NCBI RefSeq assembly: GCF_900101045.1
Contig: NZ_FNFN01000004.1
Coordinates: forward strand, 124,001 to 188,000
Source of the DNA: Nocardioides sp. YR527
GTDB lineage: Bacteria > Actinomycetota > Actinomycetes > Propionibacteriales > Nocardioidaceae
DNA length: 64,000 nucleotides
Reading direction: 5' to 3'
Shown here: one piece after another, positions 48,999-57,488 of the stretch
Numbering within the stretch: the stretch's first letter is position 1
Layout of the letters: each line of letters opens with the position of its first letter
Translations under genes and position numbers: made by a program
The notes under the pieces: model-generated
The model's input: only the letters and a program-made list of their open reading frames with translations
The model's database searches: none
Told to the model about the DNA's origin: nothing

Positions 48999-50171
48999 AT
49001 GTTCGAGTACTTTCCCGGCAACTACGTGTGGAACCTGGGCGTGGTCGCCACGCTCAACTCCGGCGGCCTGATCGACGAGGTCGACCGTGCCTGCCGGCCG
49101 CTGAAGGAACTGGCCGCGCAGGGTTCTGACGTGGGCACCGCCGAGTTCATGGCCGCCTGGCGCGGTGTCGCCGATCAGCTGGAGGAGCAGGCGGGCGAGG
49201 CCGAGAAGGCCGGCCACCGGCGTACGGCGGGGCAGAAGCTCTTCCGTGCTTCGGTCTACGTCTCCCAGGCCGAGCGGATGCAGAGCGCGAAGGACCCGGG
49301 CCGCAACGCCGAGTACCAGCGCAGCGTCGACCTGCTGGTCCGCTCCTTCGAGCTGCTCGACCAGCCGACGGTCAAGGTCGCGATCCCGTACGTCGAGAAC
49401 GGCCGCGAGACCAGCCTGCCCGCCTACTTCCACCCGGCTGGTCGGGACGGCGAGGCGACGCCGGTCATGATCGTGTGGAACGGGCTCGACTCGACCAAGG
49501 AGATGATGGTCGGCGCCGGTGTCCACACCGAGCTCGCCGCTCGCGGCATCTCGACGCTGATGGTCGACTGCGGCGGTGCCGGCGAGGCGCTGCGTCTCGA
49601 CGGGCTCACCGCGCGCGTCGACACCGAGGCCTGGGCCGCGGCCTGTGTCGACTGGCTCGAGACGCGCTCGGACGTCCGTGCCGACCGGATCGGGCTGGTG
49701 GGCTGGTCGCTGGGTGGCTACTACGCGCCTCGCGCCGCGGCGTACGAGAAGCGGCTGGCGCTGTGTGTGGCCTGGGGTGCGAACCACGACTGGGGTGCGG
49801 TGCAGAAGCGCCGGCTGCAGCGTGAGGGCGAGAACCCGGTGCCGCACTACTGGGACCACGTGCTGTGGGTCTGGGGGCAGCCCGACATCGACACCTTCAT
49901 CGACTTCGCCGAGGACGTGAATCTCGACGGCGTGGTCGAGGAGATCACCGTGCCGTTCCTCATCGCCCACGGTGAGAACGACCGCCAGATCCCGCTCGCC
50001 TACGCGCATCGTTCCTACGACCAGGCGGTCAACAGCCCCAAGCGCGAGCTGCGGATCTTCACGCCCGAGGAGGGCGCCACCGAGCACATCGGTCTGGACC
50101 ACTTCCCGCACGTCATCGGCTTCATCGCCGACTGGGTCGCCGACACCTTCGCCGAGCTGGACGCCTCGTGA
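48999..50171 (+). CDS. Alpha/beta hydrolase, dihydropseudooxynicotine-hydrolase-like
   Basis: The 390-residue protein has a helical N-terminal cap of about 150 residues (ACRPLKELAAQGSDVGTAEF; YVSQAERMQSAKDPGRNAEY) and a hydrolase core with nucleophile LVGWSLGGYYAPR, an acid in HGENDRQIPL and a histidine in EHIGLDHFPHV. The helical N-terminus and the AGRDGEATPVMIVWNGLD segment resemble the C-C bond hydrolase of nicotine breakdown and related esterases. A carbon-carbon cleavage in this pathway is therefore plausible. The next start overlaps its stop by four bases. Confidence 0.85.
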   Translation: MFEYFPGNYVWNLGVVATLNSGGLIDEVDRACRPLKELAAQGSDVGTAEFMAAWRGVADQLEEQAGEAEKAGHRRTAGQKLFRASVYVSQAERMQSAKDPGRNAEYQRSVDLLVRSFELLDQPTVKVAIPYVENGRETSLPAYFHPAGRDGEATPVMIVWNGLDSTKEMMVGAGVHTELAARGISTLMVDCGGAGEALRLDGLTARVDTEAWAAACVDWLETRSDVRADRIGLVGWSLGGYYAPRAAAYEKRLALCVAWGANHDWGAVQKRRLQREGENPVPHYWDHVLWVWGQPDIDTFIDFAEDVNLDGVVEEITVPFLIAHGENDRQIPLAYAHRSYDQAVNSPKRELRIFTPEEGATEHIGLDHFPHVIGFIADWVADTFAELDAS

Positions 50172-51154
50172 CGACCCTGGATCGCACCGACCCCGAAGGC
50201 GAGATCGCGAAGACGGTCGCCCGGGTCTCCAACTGGGGGCGCTGGGGCGAGGACGACGTCCGCGGGACGATGAACTTCCTCACCGACGCGAGCCGGGTCG
50301 CGGCCGCGGGTCTGGTGCGGACCGGTCGGTCCTACTCCCTCTCGCTGCCCTTCGACATGGACGGGCCGCAGAACGGCTGGCGGCGGCGTACGAACCCGGT
50401 GCACACCATGCTCGACACCGGCACCGACGCGGTCACCGGCATCCAGGGCTTCCCGCACGGGATCGGCGGAGCCGACGACGTCATCGCGATGCCGCTGCAG
50501 TGCTCGACCCAGTGGGACGGGCTCGGCCACATCTTCGACCACGGGCGCGCCTGGAACGGCCGCCCGGCCGAGTCGGTCGTCACCTCGCTTGGCGACGGTG
50601 TCACCGGCATCGAGACGGTCGCCGACGTGGTCTGCGGTCGGGGCGTGCTGCTCGACGTCGGCCGCGCGGTCGGGACCGACGGCGAGCTCCCCGACGGCTT
50701 CGCGATCACCGAGGAGCACCTCGAGCGCACCATCGCTGCGCAAGGCGCCAGCGCAGCCGTCGGACGGGGCGACATCGTGGTGGTACGCACCGGGCAGCTC
50801 GCCCGTGCCCGCCGCGGCGTCGCCGCGGGGGAGGGCTGGGGCGGTTATGCCGGAGGCTCGGCTCCCGGTCTGTCGTTCACCACCGCAGACTGGCTGCACC
50901 GCACCGAGATCGCCGCCATCGCCACCGACACCTGGGGCTTCGAGGTCCGGCCCAACGAGTTCGACGACGCCTTCCAGCCGCTCCATCAGGTCGCCATCCC
51001 GCACCTCGGGCTCTTCCTGGGTGAGATGTGGGACCTCGACGGCCTCGCCTCAGCGTGCGCGGAGGACGGTCGCTACGACTTCCTGCTCACCGCGGCACCA
51101 CTGCGTGTCACCGGAGCTGTCGGCGCGCCGGTCAACCCCATCGCGCTGCGCTGA
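50168..51154 (+). CDS. Cyclase-family metal hydrolase (kynurenine-formamidase-like)
   Basis: The product is 328 residues from GTG 50168. Motifs of the cyclase family are CSTQWDGLGHIFDHGR (the HxGTHxDxPxH-like metal motif in altered form), GRGVLLDVGRAV, DIVVVRTGQLAR and AIATDTWGFEVRPN. The family includes kynurenine formamidase and isatin hydrolase, which use a metal to open amides or lactones. As last gene of the operon it may open a ring lactone or hydrolyse an ester. The metal motif differs from the consensus, so activity should be tested. Confidence 0.85.
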   Translation: MTTLDRTDPEGEIAKTVARVSNWGRWGEDDVRGTMNFLTDASRVAAAGLVRTGRSYSLSLPFDMDGPQNGWRRRTNPVHTMLDTGTDAVTGIQGFPHGIGGADDVIAMPLQCSTQWDGLGHIFDHGRAWNGRPAESVVTSLGDGVTGIETVADVVCGRGVLLDVGRAVGTDGELPDGFAITEEHLERTIAAQGASAAVGRGDIVVVRTGQLARARRGVAAGEGWGGYAGGSAPGLSFTTADWLHRTEIAAIATDTWGFEVRPNEFDDAFQPLHQVAIPHLGLFLGEMWDLDGLASACAEDGRYDFLLTAAPLRVTGAVGAPVNPIALR

Positions 51155-51157
51155 CCC

Positions 51158-51208
51158 CGCTGGTCGAGCCGGATTCGTTCGTTCCTCACGAATCCGGCTC
51201 GACCAGCG
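51158..51208. terminator. Bidirectional terminator, 21-bp perfect stem
   Basis: cgctggtcgagccggattcgt (51158-51178) is perfectly complementary to 51188-51208, with a 9-nt loop. It starts three bases past the operon stop and ends four bases before the parC stop. The GGTCGAGCCG core is shared with the inverted repeat at 60659. Confidence 0.92.
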
Positions 51209-51212
51209 ATGG

Positions 51213-53690
51213 CTATCTGTTGGCCACCGGCCCGGCGACGGCGTCGATCGGCTGCTCGAGGGGGATCCCGGAGCCGTCGCGGCGCGGGTCGATCTCGGGC
51301 AGGTCGATGGGCGCCCCGGAGGCCGCAGCCGCCATCGCGGGAGCGGCACCGACCCAGGCGAAGACGATCGAGTCCTCGCCCTTGAGATACCGGTGCGCGC
51401 GTACGCCGCCGGTGGCCCGGCCCTTGGCCGGGTACTCGCTGAACGGCGTGGTCTTCACCGAGCCGGTCTCGGTCCCGGGCAGAGCGCTCGAGGACCCGGC
51501 AACGGTCACGACCGCGGCCCCTTCGGGCGCGTCGGGGGAGACGACGCCGAAGAAGACGACCTTGGACCCGTGCGCCATCCGGACGCCGGCCATCCCGCCG
51601 GCGCTGCGGCCCTGGGGACGTACGACATCGGCCGGGAAGTGCAGGAGCTGGGCGTCGGAGGTGACGAAGACCAGCGACTCGGTGCCGGTGCGCAGCTGGG
51701 CCGCGCCGACCACCTCGTCGCCGTCGGCGAGCTTGATGACCTCCCACTCGTCCTTGTTGAGCAGCACCTCGGGGTTGACCCGCTTGACGACGCCGAGCCT
51801 GGTGCCGAGCGCGATGCCGGGACCGTCGGTGGCCAGCGTCGTCAGCGCCAGCGCACGCTCGTCGGACTCCAGCGAGAGCAGCGCGGACAGCGGCAGGCCG
51901 CCGGACAGGTTCGGGTCGCCGTGGGTCGGCGGCAGCGCCGGCAGGTCGAGCACCCCGAGGCGTACGAGACGGCCGCGGGAGGTGAGCACACCGATCTGGC
52001 CGCGGGCGGTCGCCGGGACCACCGAGGCGATCACGTCGTGGTTGGCGCGGCTCCCCCCAGAACCAGCAGAGCTGGTCGAGAAGGGCTCGGCGTCCGAGGA
52101 GCGGGCCAGCAGTCCGGTCGAGGAGAGCAGCGCGAAGCACGGGTCGTCGGCGACCTCGAGGCTCATCGCCTCGAGCGCCGGGGTGCCGGCGGAGGCCAGC
52201 AGCACGGTGCGCCGCGGGGTGCCGAACGTCTTGGACACCTCGCCCAGCTCGTCGGAGACGACCTTCCGCAGCATCTCGTCGTCGCCGAGGATCGAGTCGA
52301 GGTACTCGATCGTCGAGCGCAGGTCGTCGCGCTCCTTCTCCAGCTCGATCTTGGAGAACTTCGTCAGCCGGCGCAGCGCCATGTCGAGGATGTACTCCGC
52401 CTGCGGCTGGCTCAGGTCGAAGACCGACATCAGCCGCTCCTTGGCCTCGCCGGCGTTGTCGGAGGACCGGATCAGCTGGATGACCTCGTCGATGTCGAGG
52501 ATCGCGATCAGCAGCCCGTCGACCAGGTGGAGCCTCTCGGCGGCCCGGTCGCGGCGGAACTGGCTGCGGCGGCGGACGACGTCGTAGCGGTGTCCGAGGA
52601 AGACCTCGAGCAGCTCCTTGAGGCCGAGCGTGCGCGGCTGTCCGTCGACGAGCGCGACGTTGTTGATCCCGAAGGAGTCCTCCAGCGGCGTCATCTTGTA
52701 GAGCTGCTCGAGGACGGCCTCGGGCACGAACCCGTTCTTGACCTCGATGACGAGGCGGGTGCCGTGCTCGCGGTCGGTGAGGTCCTTGAGGTCGGCGATG
52801 CCCTGGATCTTCTTGGACTGCACCAGCGTCTTGACCCGCTCGATGATCTTCTCGGTGCCGATGTTGAACGGCAGCTCGGTGATCACGATGCCCTTGCGGC
52901 GCCCGAACGGCTCGATCCGCGTGGTGGCGCGGATCTTGAAGGAGCCGCGGCCGGTCTCGTACGCATCCCGGATCCCGTCCAGGCCGACGATGGTGCCGCC
53001 GGTGGGGAGGTCGGGGCCGGGGATGAACTTCATCAGCGTGTCGAGCTCGGCGCCGGGGTGCTTGATCAGGTGACGCGCGGCGGAGATGACCTCGATCAGG
53101 TTGTGCGGGGCCATGTTGGTGGCCATGCCGACCGCGATACCGGTGGCGCCGTTGACCAGCAGGTTGGGGATCGCCGCGGGGAGCACGCTCGGCTCCATCT
53201 CCCGCGAGTCGTAGTTGGGCCGGAAGTCGACGGTGTCTTCCTTGATGTCATCGGTCATCGCCTGCGCCGCCGGACCCATCCGGGCCTCGGTGTATCGCAT
53301 CGCTGCCGCCGGGTCGTCGCCGCCGGGGGAGCCGAAGTTGCCGTGCCCGTCGATCATCGGCAGCCGCATCGCCCACGGCTGCGCCATCCGGACCAGGGCG
53401 TCGTAGATCGCGCCGTCGCCGTGCGGGTGCAGCTTGCCCATCACCTCACCGACGATGCGGGCACACTTCACGTGGCCGCGGTCGGGACGTACGCCCATGT
53501 CGTTCATCGTGTAGAGGATCCGGCGCTGCACGGGCTTGAGGCCGTCGCGGGCGTCGGGCAGTGCCCGGGAGTAGATGACGGAGTAGGAGTACTCCAGGAA
53601 TGAGGACCGCATCTCGTCCCCGATGTCGGTGTCGAGGATGTGCTCCTCGAAGTCGTCGGGTACGTCCTGGGTGGTCTTGCCGCGTGCCAT
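51213..53690 (-). CDS. parC: Topoisomerase IV / gyrase-type subunit A (ParC)
   Basis: The product is 825 residues from [16 protein letters not shown]; an ATG three codons upstream is the alternative. The breakage-reunion domain shows [40 protein letters not shown] and the catalytic Tyr133 in AMRYTEARM. The C-terminal six-bladed beta-pinwheel lacks a strict GyrA box, as in ParC. At the quinolone-contact position, where many GyrA/ParC proteins have Ser, this one has Gly93, which could lower drug sensitivity. Its partner ParE lies 35 kb away at 13694-15763. Confidence 0.93.
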   Translation of the reverse strand: MARGKTTQDVPDDFEEHILDTDIGDEMRSSFLEYSYSVIYSRALPDARDGLKPVQRRILYTMNDMGVRPDRGHVKCARIVGEVMGKLHPHGDGAIYDALVRMAQPWAMRLPMIDGHGNFGSPGGDDPAAAMRYTEARMGPAAQAMTDDIKEDTVDFRPNYDSREMEPSVLPAAIPNLLVNGATGIAVGMATNMAPHNLIEVISAARHLIKHPGAELDTLMKFIPGPDLPTGGTIVGLDGIRDAYETGRGSFKIRATTRIEPFGRRKGIVITELPFNIGTEKIIERVKTLVQSKKIQGIADLKDLTDREHGTRLVIEVKNGFVPEAVLEQLYKMTPLEDSFGINNVALVDGQPRTLGLKELLEVFLGHRYDVVRRRSQFRRDRAAERLHLVDGLLIAILDIDEVIQLIRSSDNAGEAKERLMSVFDLSQPQAEYILDMALRRLTKFSKIELEKERDDLRSTIEYLDSILGDDEMLRKVVSDELGEVSKTFGTPRRTVLLASAGTPALEAMSLEVADDPCFALLSSTGLLARSSDAEPFSTSSAGSGGSRANHDVIASVVPATARGQIGVLTSRGRLVRLGVLDLPALPPTHGDPNLSGGLPLSALLSLESDERALALTTLATDGPGIALGTRLGVVKRVNPEVLLNKDEWEVIKLADGDEVVGAAQLRTGTESLVFVTSDAQLLHFPADVVRPQGRSAGGMAGVRMAHGSKVVFFGVVSPDAPEGAAVVTVAGSSSALPGTETGSVKTTPFSEYPAKGRATGGVRAHRYLKGEDSIVFAWVGAAPAMAAAASGAPIDLPEIDPRRDGSGIPLEQPIDAVAGPVANR

Positions 53691-53868
53691 AAGGGGCATT
53701 GTCTCGAATCCCTGTGCGAGTGCGACATCGGGCTCGCCGACTGTGCCGAATTCTGGGATCGGATCCGAGCCCGGTCGGTCTTCCGTACGCCGCACATCCG
53801 CGTACATTGGCTGTAGAGAACAAACCGTCCAGGAGTCACCGGTTCAACGCACATGGAGGTGCTTGAAG

Positions 53869-54096
53869 ATGGCTGTCACCCAGATCGAGATCGACGACGA
53901 GCTGCTCGCCGAGATCCAGCGGATCTCCGGCGCGACCACGCCCCAGGAGGCGGTGGAGTTCGCCGTGCGCGAACTCGTCCTCCGCAACCATGAGGGCGAC
54001 GCTCCCAAGCACGCCCAGAAGCTGGCTCGGAACTGGGACTATGACGGCTGGCGGGTGCTCAACGAGCGCGACCGCGCCAACGTCGTACGTCACTGA
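53869..54096 (+). CDS. VapB-family antitoxin, orphan
   Basis: The product is 75 residues: an N-terminal ribbon-helix-helix (AVTQIEIDDELLAEIQRISG, TTPQEAVEFAVRELVLRNHE) and a short C-terminal tail with Trp/Tyr residues (ARNWDYDGWRVLNERD) that in VapB proteins enters the toxin active site. TGGAGG precedes the ATG. No PIN-domain toxin gene lies on either side: parC is divergent and the acetyltransferase gene follows. It may have become a stand-alone regulator or may pair with a toxin encoded elsewhere. Confidence 0.82.
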   Translation: MAVTQIEIDDELLAEIQRISGATTPQEAVEFAVRELVLRNHEGDAPKHAQKLARNWDYDGWRVLNERDRANVVRH

Positions 54097-54145
54097 CGGC
54101 GGCTGCTGCGCGCGAGGGGCTGGCGTCTCCCGCTAGATTTCTCTC

Positions 54146-56848
54146 GTGACCGCGCAGCAGACCCCGCCGTACCCCTCCCACTGGGAGGCGGACGTGCTGC
54201 TGCGCGACGGGCGGACGGCACACATCCGGCCGATCCGGTCGGCGGACAAGGACCTGCTGGTCGACTTCTACGACCACCGGGTCAGCGACGAGTCGAAGTA
54301 CTACCGCTTCTTCTCGCCGATGCCGCACCTGTCCGCGCGTGATGTCGCGCGCTTCACCGAGGTCGACCACAAGGACCGGGTGGCGTTCATCCTGACCCTG
54401 CGGGGCCGGATGATCGCGGTCGGGCGCTACGACGTGGTCAAGCCCGGAGAGGCCGAGGTCGCCTTCCTCGTCGAGGACGACTACCAGGGCCGGGGGATCG
54501 CGCAGATCCTGCTCGAGCACCTCGCCCAGGCCGGGCGTGAGCGTGGGGTCACCAAGTTCACCGCGGACGTGCTCCCCGACAACGCGCGGATGATCCAGAC
54601 CTTCCGAGACGCCGGCTACAAGGTCGCCAGCGTCTACGAGGACGGGGTCATCTCGCTGCAGTTCGGGATCGACGTCACCGACACCGCGGTCGGCCGCCTC
54701 GCCCTGCGCGAGCACGAGGCCGAGTCCGCCTCGATCCACCGCTTCTTCAACCCGCGCTCGGTCGCGGTCATCGGCGCCAGCCGGAGACAGGAGACCATCG
54801 GCCAGGCGCTGGTCCGCAACCTGGTGATCGGTGACTTCACCGGCCGGGTCTACATGGTCAACCCCAGCTCCACCGCGGTCAGCGGGATGCCGGCGTACAA
54901 GAGCGTCCAGGACATCCCCGACGACGTCGACGTGGCGATCGTCGCGGTGCCCGCCGATGCGGTCCAGGACGTCGTGCTCGACTGTGCCGCCAAGGGTGTG
55001 CACGGGCTCGTGGTCATCTCCAGCGGCTTCGCCGAGACCGGTGAGGAGGGCCGGCAGCGGCAGCGGCGCCTGGTGAACCTGTCGCGCTCCTACGGGCTGC
55101 GGCTGATCGGGCCCAACGCGCTCGGTGTCATCAACACCGACCCGCAGGTCAAGATCAACGCCAGCCTCGCCCCGACGATGCCGCCGCGCGGCCGCGCCGG
55201 CTTCTTCTGCCAGTCCGGTGCGCTCGGCTCCGCGATCCTGGAGAAGGTCAACAACCGGGGCCTGGGCCTGTCGACCTTCGTGAGCGCCGGAAACCGCGCC
55301 GACGTCTCCGGCAACGACCTCCTGCAGTACTGGGAGGAGGACGTCTCGACCGAGGTCGTGATGATGTATCTCGAGTCGATCGGTAACCCGCGGAAGTTCT
55401 CCCGCATCGCCCGCCGCGTCTCGCTGCGCAAGCCGATCGTCGCGGTCCGTTCGGGCCGCACCACCCAGGGTGTGCCGATGGGTCACGCGGTCCGCAAGAT
55501 CAGCGCCCCGCCGGCGGCCGTCGACGCGATGTTCCGCCAGGCCGGGATCATCCAGGTCGACACCCTCGACGAGATGTTCGACGTCGCCCAGCTCCTCGCC
55601 CACCAGCCGCTTCCGCGCGGCCGTCGGGTGGCCATCGTCGGCAACTCCGACGCCCTGGGCCTGCTGGCCGCCGACGCCGCCGTCTCGGCGGGGCTGCAGG
55701 TCAACAAGCAGGTCCCGCTCCCCACCGAGCCGAGTGCCGAGGACTTCGAGGACGCGCTCGACGCGGCCATCGACGACCCAGAGGTCGACGCGGTGATCTC
55801 GGTCTACATCCCGCCGCTCAACGTCTCCGGCGAGGAGATCGCCAACGTGCTCGCCGCGGTGGGGGAGCAGTCCGACAAGCCGCTGGTCACCAGCTTCCTG
55901 GGTGCCGAGGGTGTCCCCGAGCTGCTCCGCGTCCCCGACGTCGCCGGCTCGACCGCCGGTCGCGGCTCGGTGCCGTCCTACTCCTCGGTGGAGTCGGCCG
56001 TACGCGCTCTGGCCAAGGTCGTGGAGTACGCCGTGTGGCTGCGCTCCGCCGACGGCGAGACCCCGTGGTTCAGCACCGACGAGTGCGACTCGCGCACGGC
56101 GCGCAAGATCGTGACCGACGTGCTCGCCGCGCGCCCGGCCGGGGGCGACCTGAGCCGCGAGGACCTGGGCATGGTCCTGGCCGCCTACGGCATCAAGCTG
56201 TGGAACACCCATAGCGTCAGCACCCTCGAGGAGGCGACCGCCGCCGCGGAGGACCTCGGCTGGGGTGTCGTCCTCAAGGCGACCGTCGAGAGCGTCCGGG
56301 AGCGCCCCGACCAGGCCCATGTCGTACGCAACATCGACGACGTCGACGAGATGACCGAGGCCTGGGAGCTGATCACCAGCCGGATCCCGCCCGAGACCGG
56401 TGGGTTCACGGTGCAGCGCACCGCGCCCCCGGGCGTGCCGGTCGCGATCCGCTCGATGGAGGACCCGCTGTTCGGCCCCGTGGTCTCCTTCGGCATCGCC
56501 GGCCCGATCACCGAGCTGGTGGCCGACAAGGCCTACCGGATCCCGCCGCTGTCCGAGCGCGACGCCGCCTCGATGGTGCGTGAGATCAAGGCCGCGCCGA
56601 TGCTCTTCGGCTACCGCGGCGGCGACATGGTCGACGTCGACGAGATCGAGCGGCTCGTGCTCAGGGTCGCCCAGCTGCAGAACGATCTGCCGCAGATCTC
56701 CTCCCTCGACCTCTCGCTGGTCCTCGTCGGGCTCGAGGGATCCGCCGTCCTCACCGCCGGCGCCAGGGTCGACCTGGTCGCCGATCCGCGCTCGGACTGG
56801 TTCGTACGCCGCCTCAACCCTGCGGTGGGCGACACCCTGCCCGGCTAG
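54146..56848 (+). CDS. GNAT / NDP-forming acyl-CoA synthetase fusion (Pat-type protein lysine acetyltransferase)
   Basis: The 900-residue protein has an N-terminal GNAT domain (RPIRSADKDLLVDFYDHRVS; VEDDYQGRGIAQILLEHLAQ, residues about 20-185). Next come a CoA-binding Rossmann domain (RSVAVIGASRRQETIGQALV), a ligase-CoA domain (FFCQSGALGSAILE; IVAVRSGRTTQGVPMGHAVR) and a C-terminal ATP-grasp part. Actinobacterial proteins of this order acetylate acyl-CoA synthetases and so switch off acetate activation. The synthetase histidine region reads MGHAV where active enzymes have SHTGA, which suggests a sensory rather than catalytic synthetase half. Start is GTG. Confidence 0.92.
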   Translation: MTAQQTPPYPSHWEADVLLRDGRTAHIRPIRSADKDLLVDFYDHRVSDESKYYRFFSPMPHLSARDVARFTEVDHKDRVAFILTLRGRMIAVGRYDVVKPGEAEVAFLVEDDYQGRGIAQILLEHLAQAGRERGVTKFTADVLPDNARMIQTFRDAGYKVASVYEDGVISLQFGIDVTDTAVGRLALREHEAESASIHRFFNPRSVAVIGASRRQETIGQALVRNLVIGDFTGRVYMVNPSSTAVSGMPAYKSVQDIPDDVDVAIVAVPADAVQDVVLDCAAKGVHGLVVISSGFAETGEEGRQRQRRLVNLSRSYGLRLIGPNALGVINTDPQVKINASLAPTMPPRGRAGFFCQSGALGSAILEKVNNRGLGLSTFVSAGNRADVSGNDLLQYWEEDVSTEVVMMYLESIGNPRKFSRIARRVSLRKPIVAVRSGRTTQGVPMGHAVRKISAPPAAVDAMFRQAGIIQVDTLDEMFDVAQLLAHQPLPRGRRVAIVGNSDALGLLAADAAVSAGLQVNKQVPLPTEPSAEDFEDALDAAIDDPEVDAVISVYIPPLNVSGEEIANVLAAVGEQSDKPLVTSFLGAEGVPELLRVPDVAGSTAGRGSVPSYSSVESAVRALAKVVEYAVWLRSADGETPWFSTDECDSRTARKIVTDVLAARPAGGDLSREDLGMVLAAYGIKLWNTHSVSTLEEATAAAEDLGWGVVLKATVESVRERPDQAHVVRNIDDVDEMTEAWELITSRIPPETGGFTVQRTAPPGVPVAIRSMEDPLFGPVVSFGIAGPITELVADKAYRIPPLSERDAASMVREIKAAPMLFGYRGGDMVDVDEIERLVLRVAQLQNDLPQISSLDLSLVLVGLEGSAVLTAGARVDLVADPRSDWFVRRLNPAVGDTLPG

Positions 56849-56881
56849 GCCACCGTGGAACCCCATGGAAGGATGGGCGCC

Positions 56882-57481
56882 ATGAGCACCCGCACCGATC
56901 CGTCTATTTCGGACTCGGCCGACCGCGCCGACGACCTGCGCGCCGAGATCGACCGCACCGGCTACTACCCCGAGGTGGTGGCCGACTGCGTCGCCTCCGC
57001 AGTGGCGGGGGAGAAGGTGTCCTCCTTCTTCCTGCACCACGAGCCGACCTTCGACCGTGACGAGGTGCGCCGCCACCTCTCCGTGCTGGTGCTGACCCCG
57101 ACGCGGCTGATCCTGGCCCACACCGACGAGCACGCCGGCGACGACCTGCTGCCCGAGCCCTACACCTCGACCTCGACCGAGGCCGTACGCATCGACTCGG
57201 TCAACTCCGTGGTGGTGACCCGGATGATCACCAACCCGACCAAGGGTTCGAGCAAGCCGGCCGAGGTGGTCATGACCATCGGCTGGGGCGGCGTCAACCG
57301 CGTCGACCTCGAGCCCGCGGGCTGCTCCGACCCCAACTGCGACGCCGACCACGGCTACACCGGGGTGCTCACCCCCGACGACTTCTCGCTGCGCGTCTCG
57401 GCCGCCGCCGACGGTCACGACTCGGTCGCCCGCCTGCTCTCCTTCGCGGAATCGCTCTCGGCTCGCACCCATAACCGGTGA
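56882..57481 (+). CDS. DUF5998 family protein
   Basis: The 199-residue protein contains the family pattern RTGYYPEVVADCVASAVAGE, SSFFLHHEPTFDRDEVRRHL, SVLVLTPTRLILAHTDEHAG and SVNSVVVTRMI. The segment GCSDPNCDADHG could hold a metal ion. DUF5998 is an actinobacterial family of unknown function that regularly lies beside the phosphodiesterase gene found here seven bases downstream. No membrane segment. Confidence 0.88.
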   Translation: MSTRTDPSISDSADRADDLRAEIDRTGYYPEVVADCVASAVAGEKVSSFFLHHEPTFDRDEVRRHLSVLVLTPTRLILAHTDEHAGDDLLPEPYTSTSTEAVRIDSVNSVVVTRMITNPTKGSSKPAEVVMTIGWGGVNRVDLEPAGCSDPNCDADHGYTGVLTPDDFSLRVSAAADGHDSVARLLSFAESLSARTHNR

Positions 57482-57488
57482 CGGAGCG

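Noticed and set aside
50589..53603. 1004-codon plus-strand frame over the cyclase end and antisense to parC
   Set aside because: It overlaps two clear genes and has composition typical of antisense frames.
53870..54150. Complete VapBC toxin-antitoxin pair
   Set aside because: No PIN-domain reading frame exists on either strand next to the antitoxin.
54059..57472. Open frame of 1137 codons on the minus strand, antisense to the GNAT/acyl-CoA-synthetase and DUF5998 genes
   Set aside because: It is a mirror of high third-position G/C in the real genes. Its sequence is low-complexity Gly/Val/Arg/Asp with no motif, while the sense strand carries intact conserved domains.
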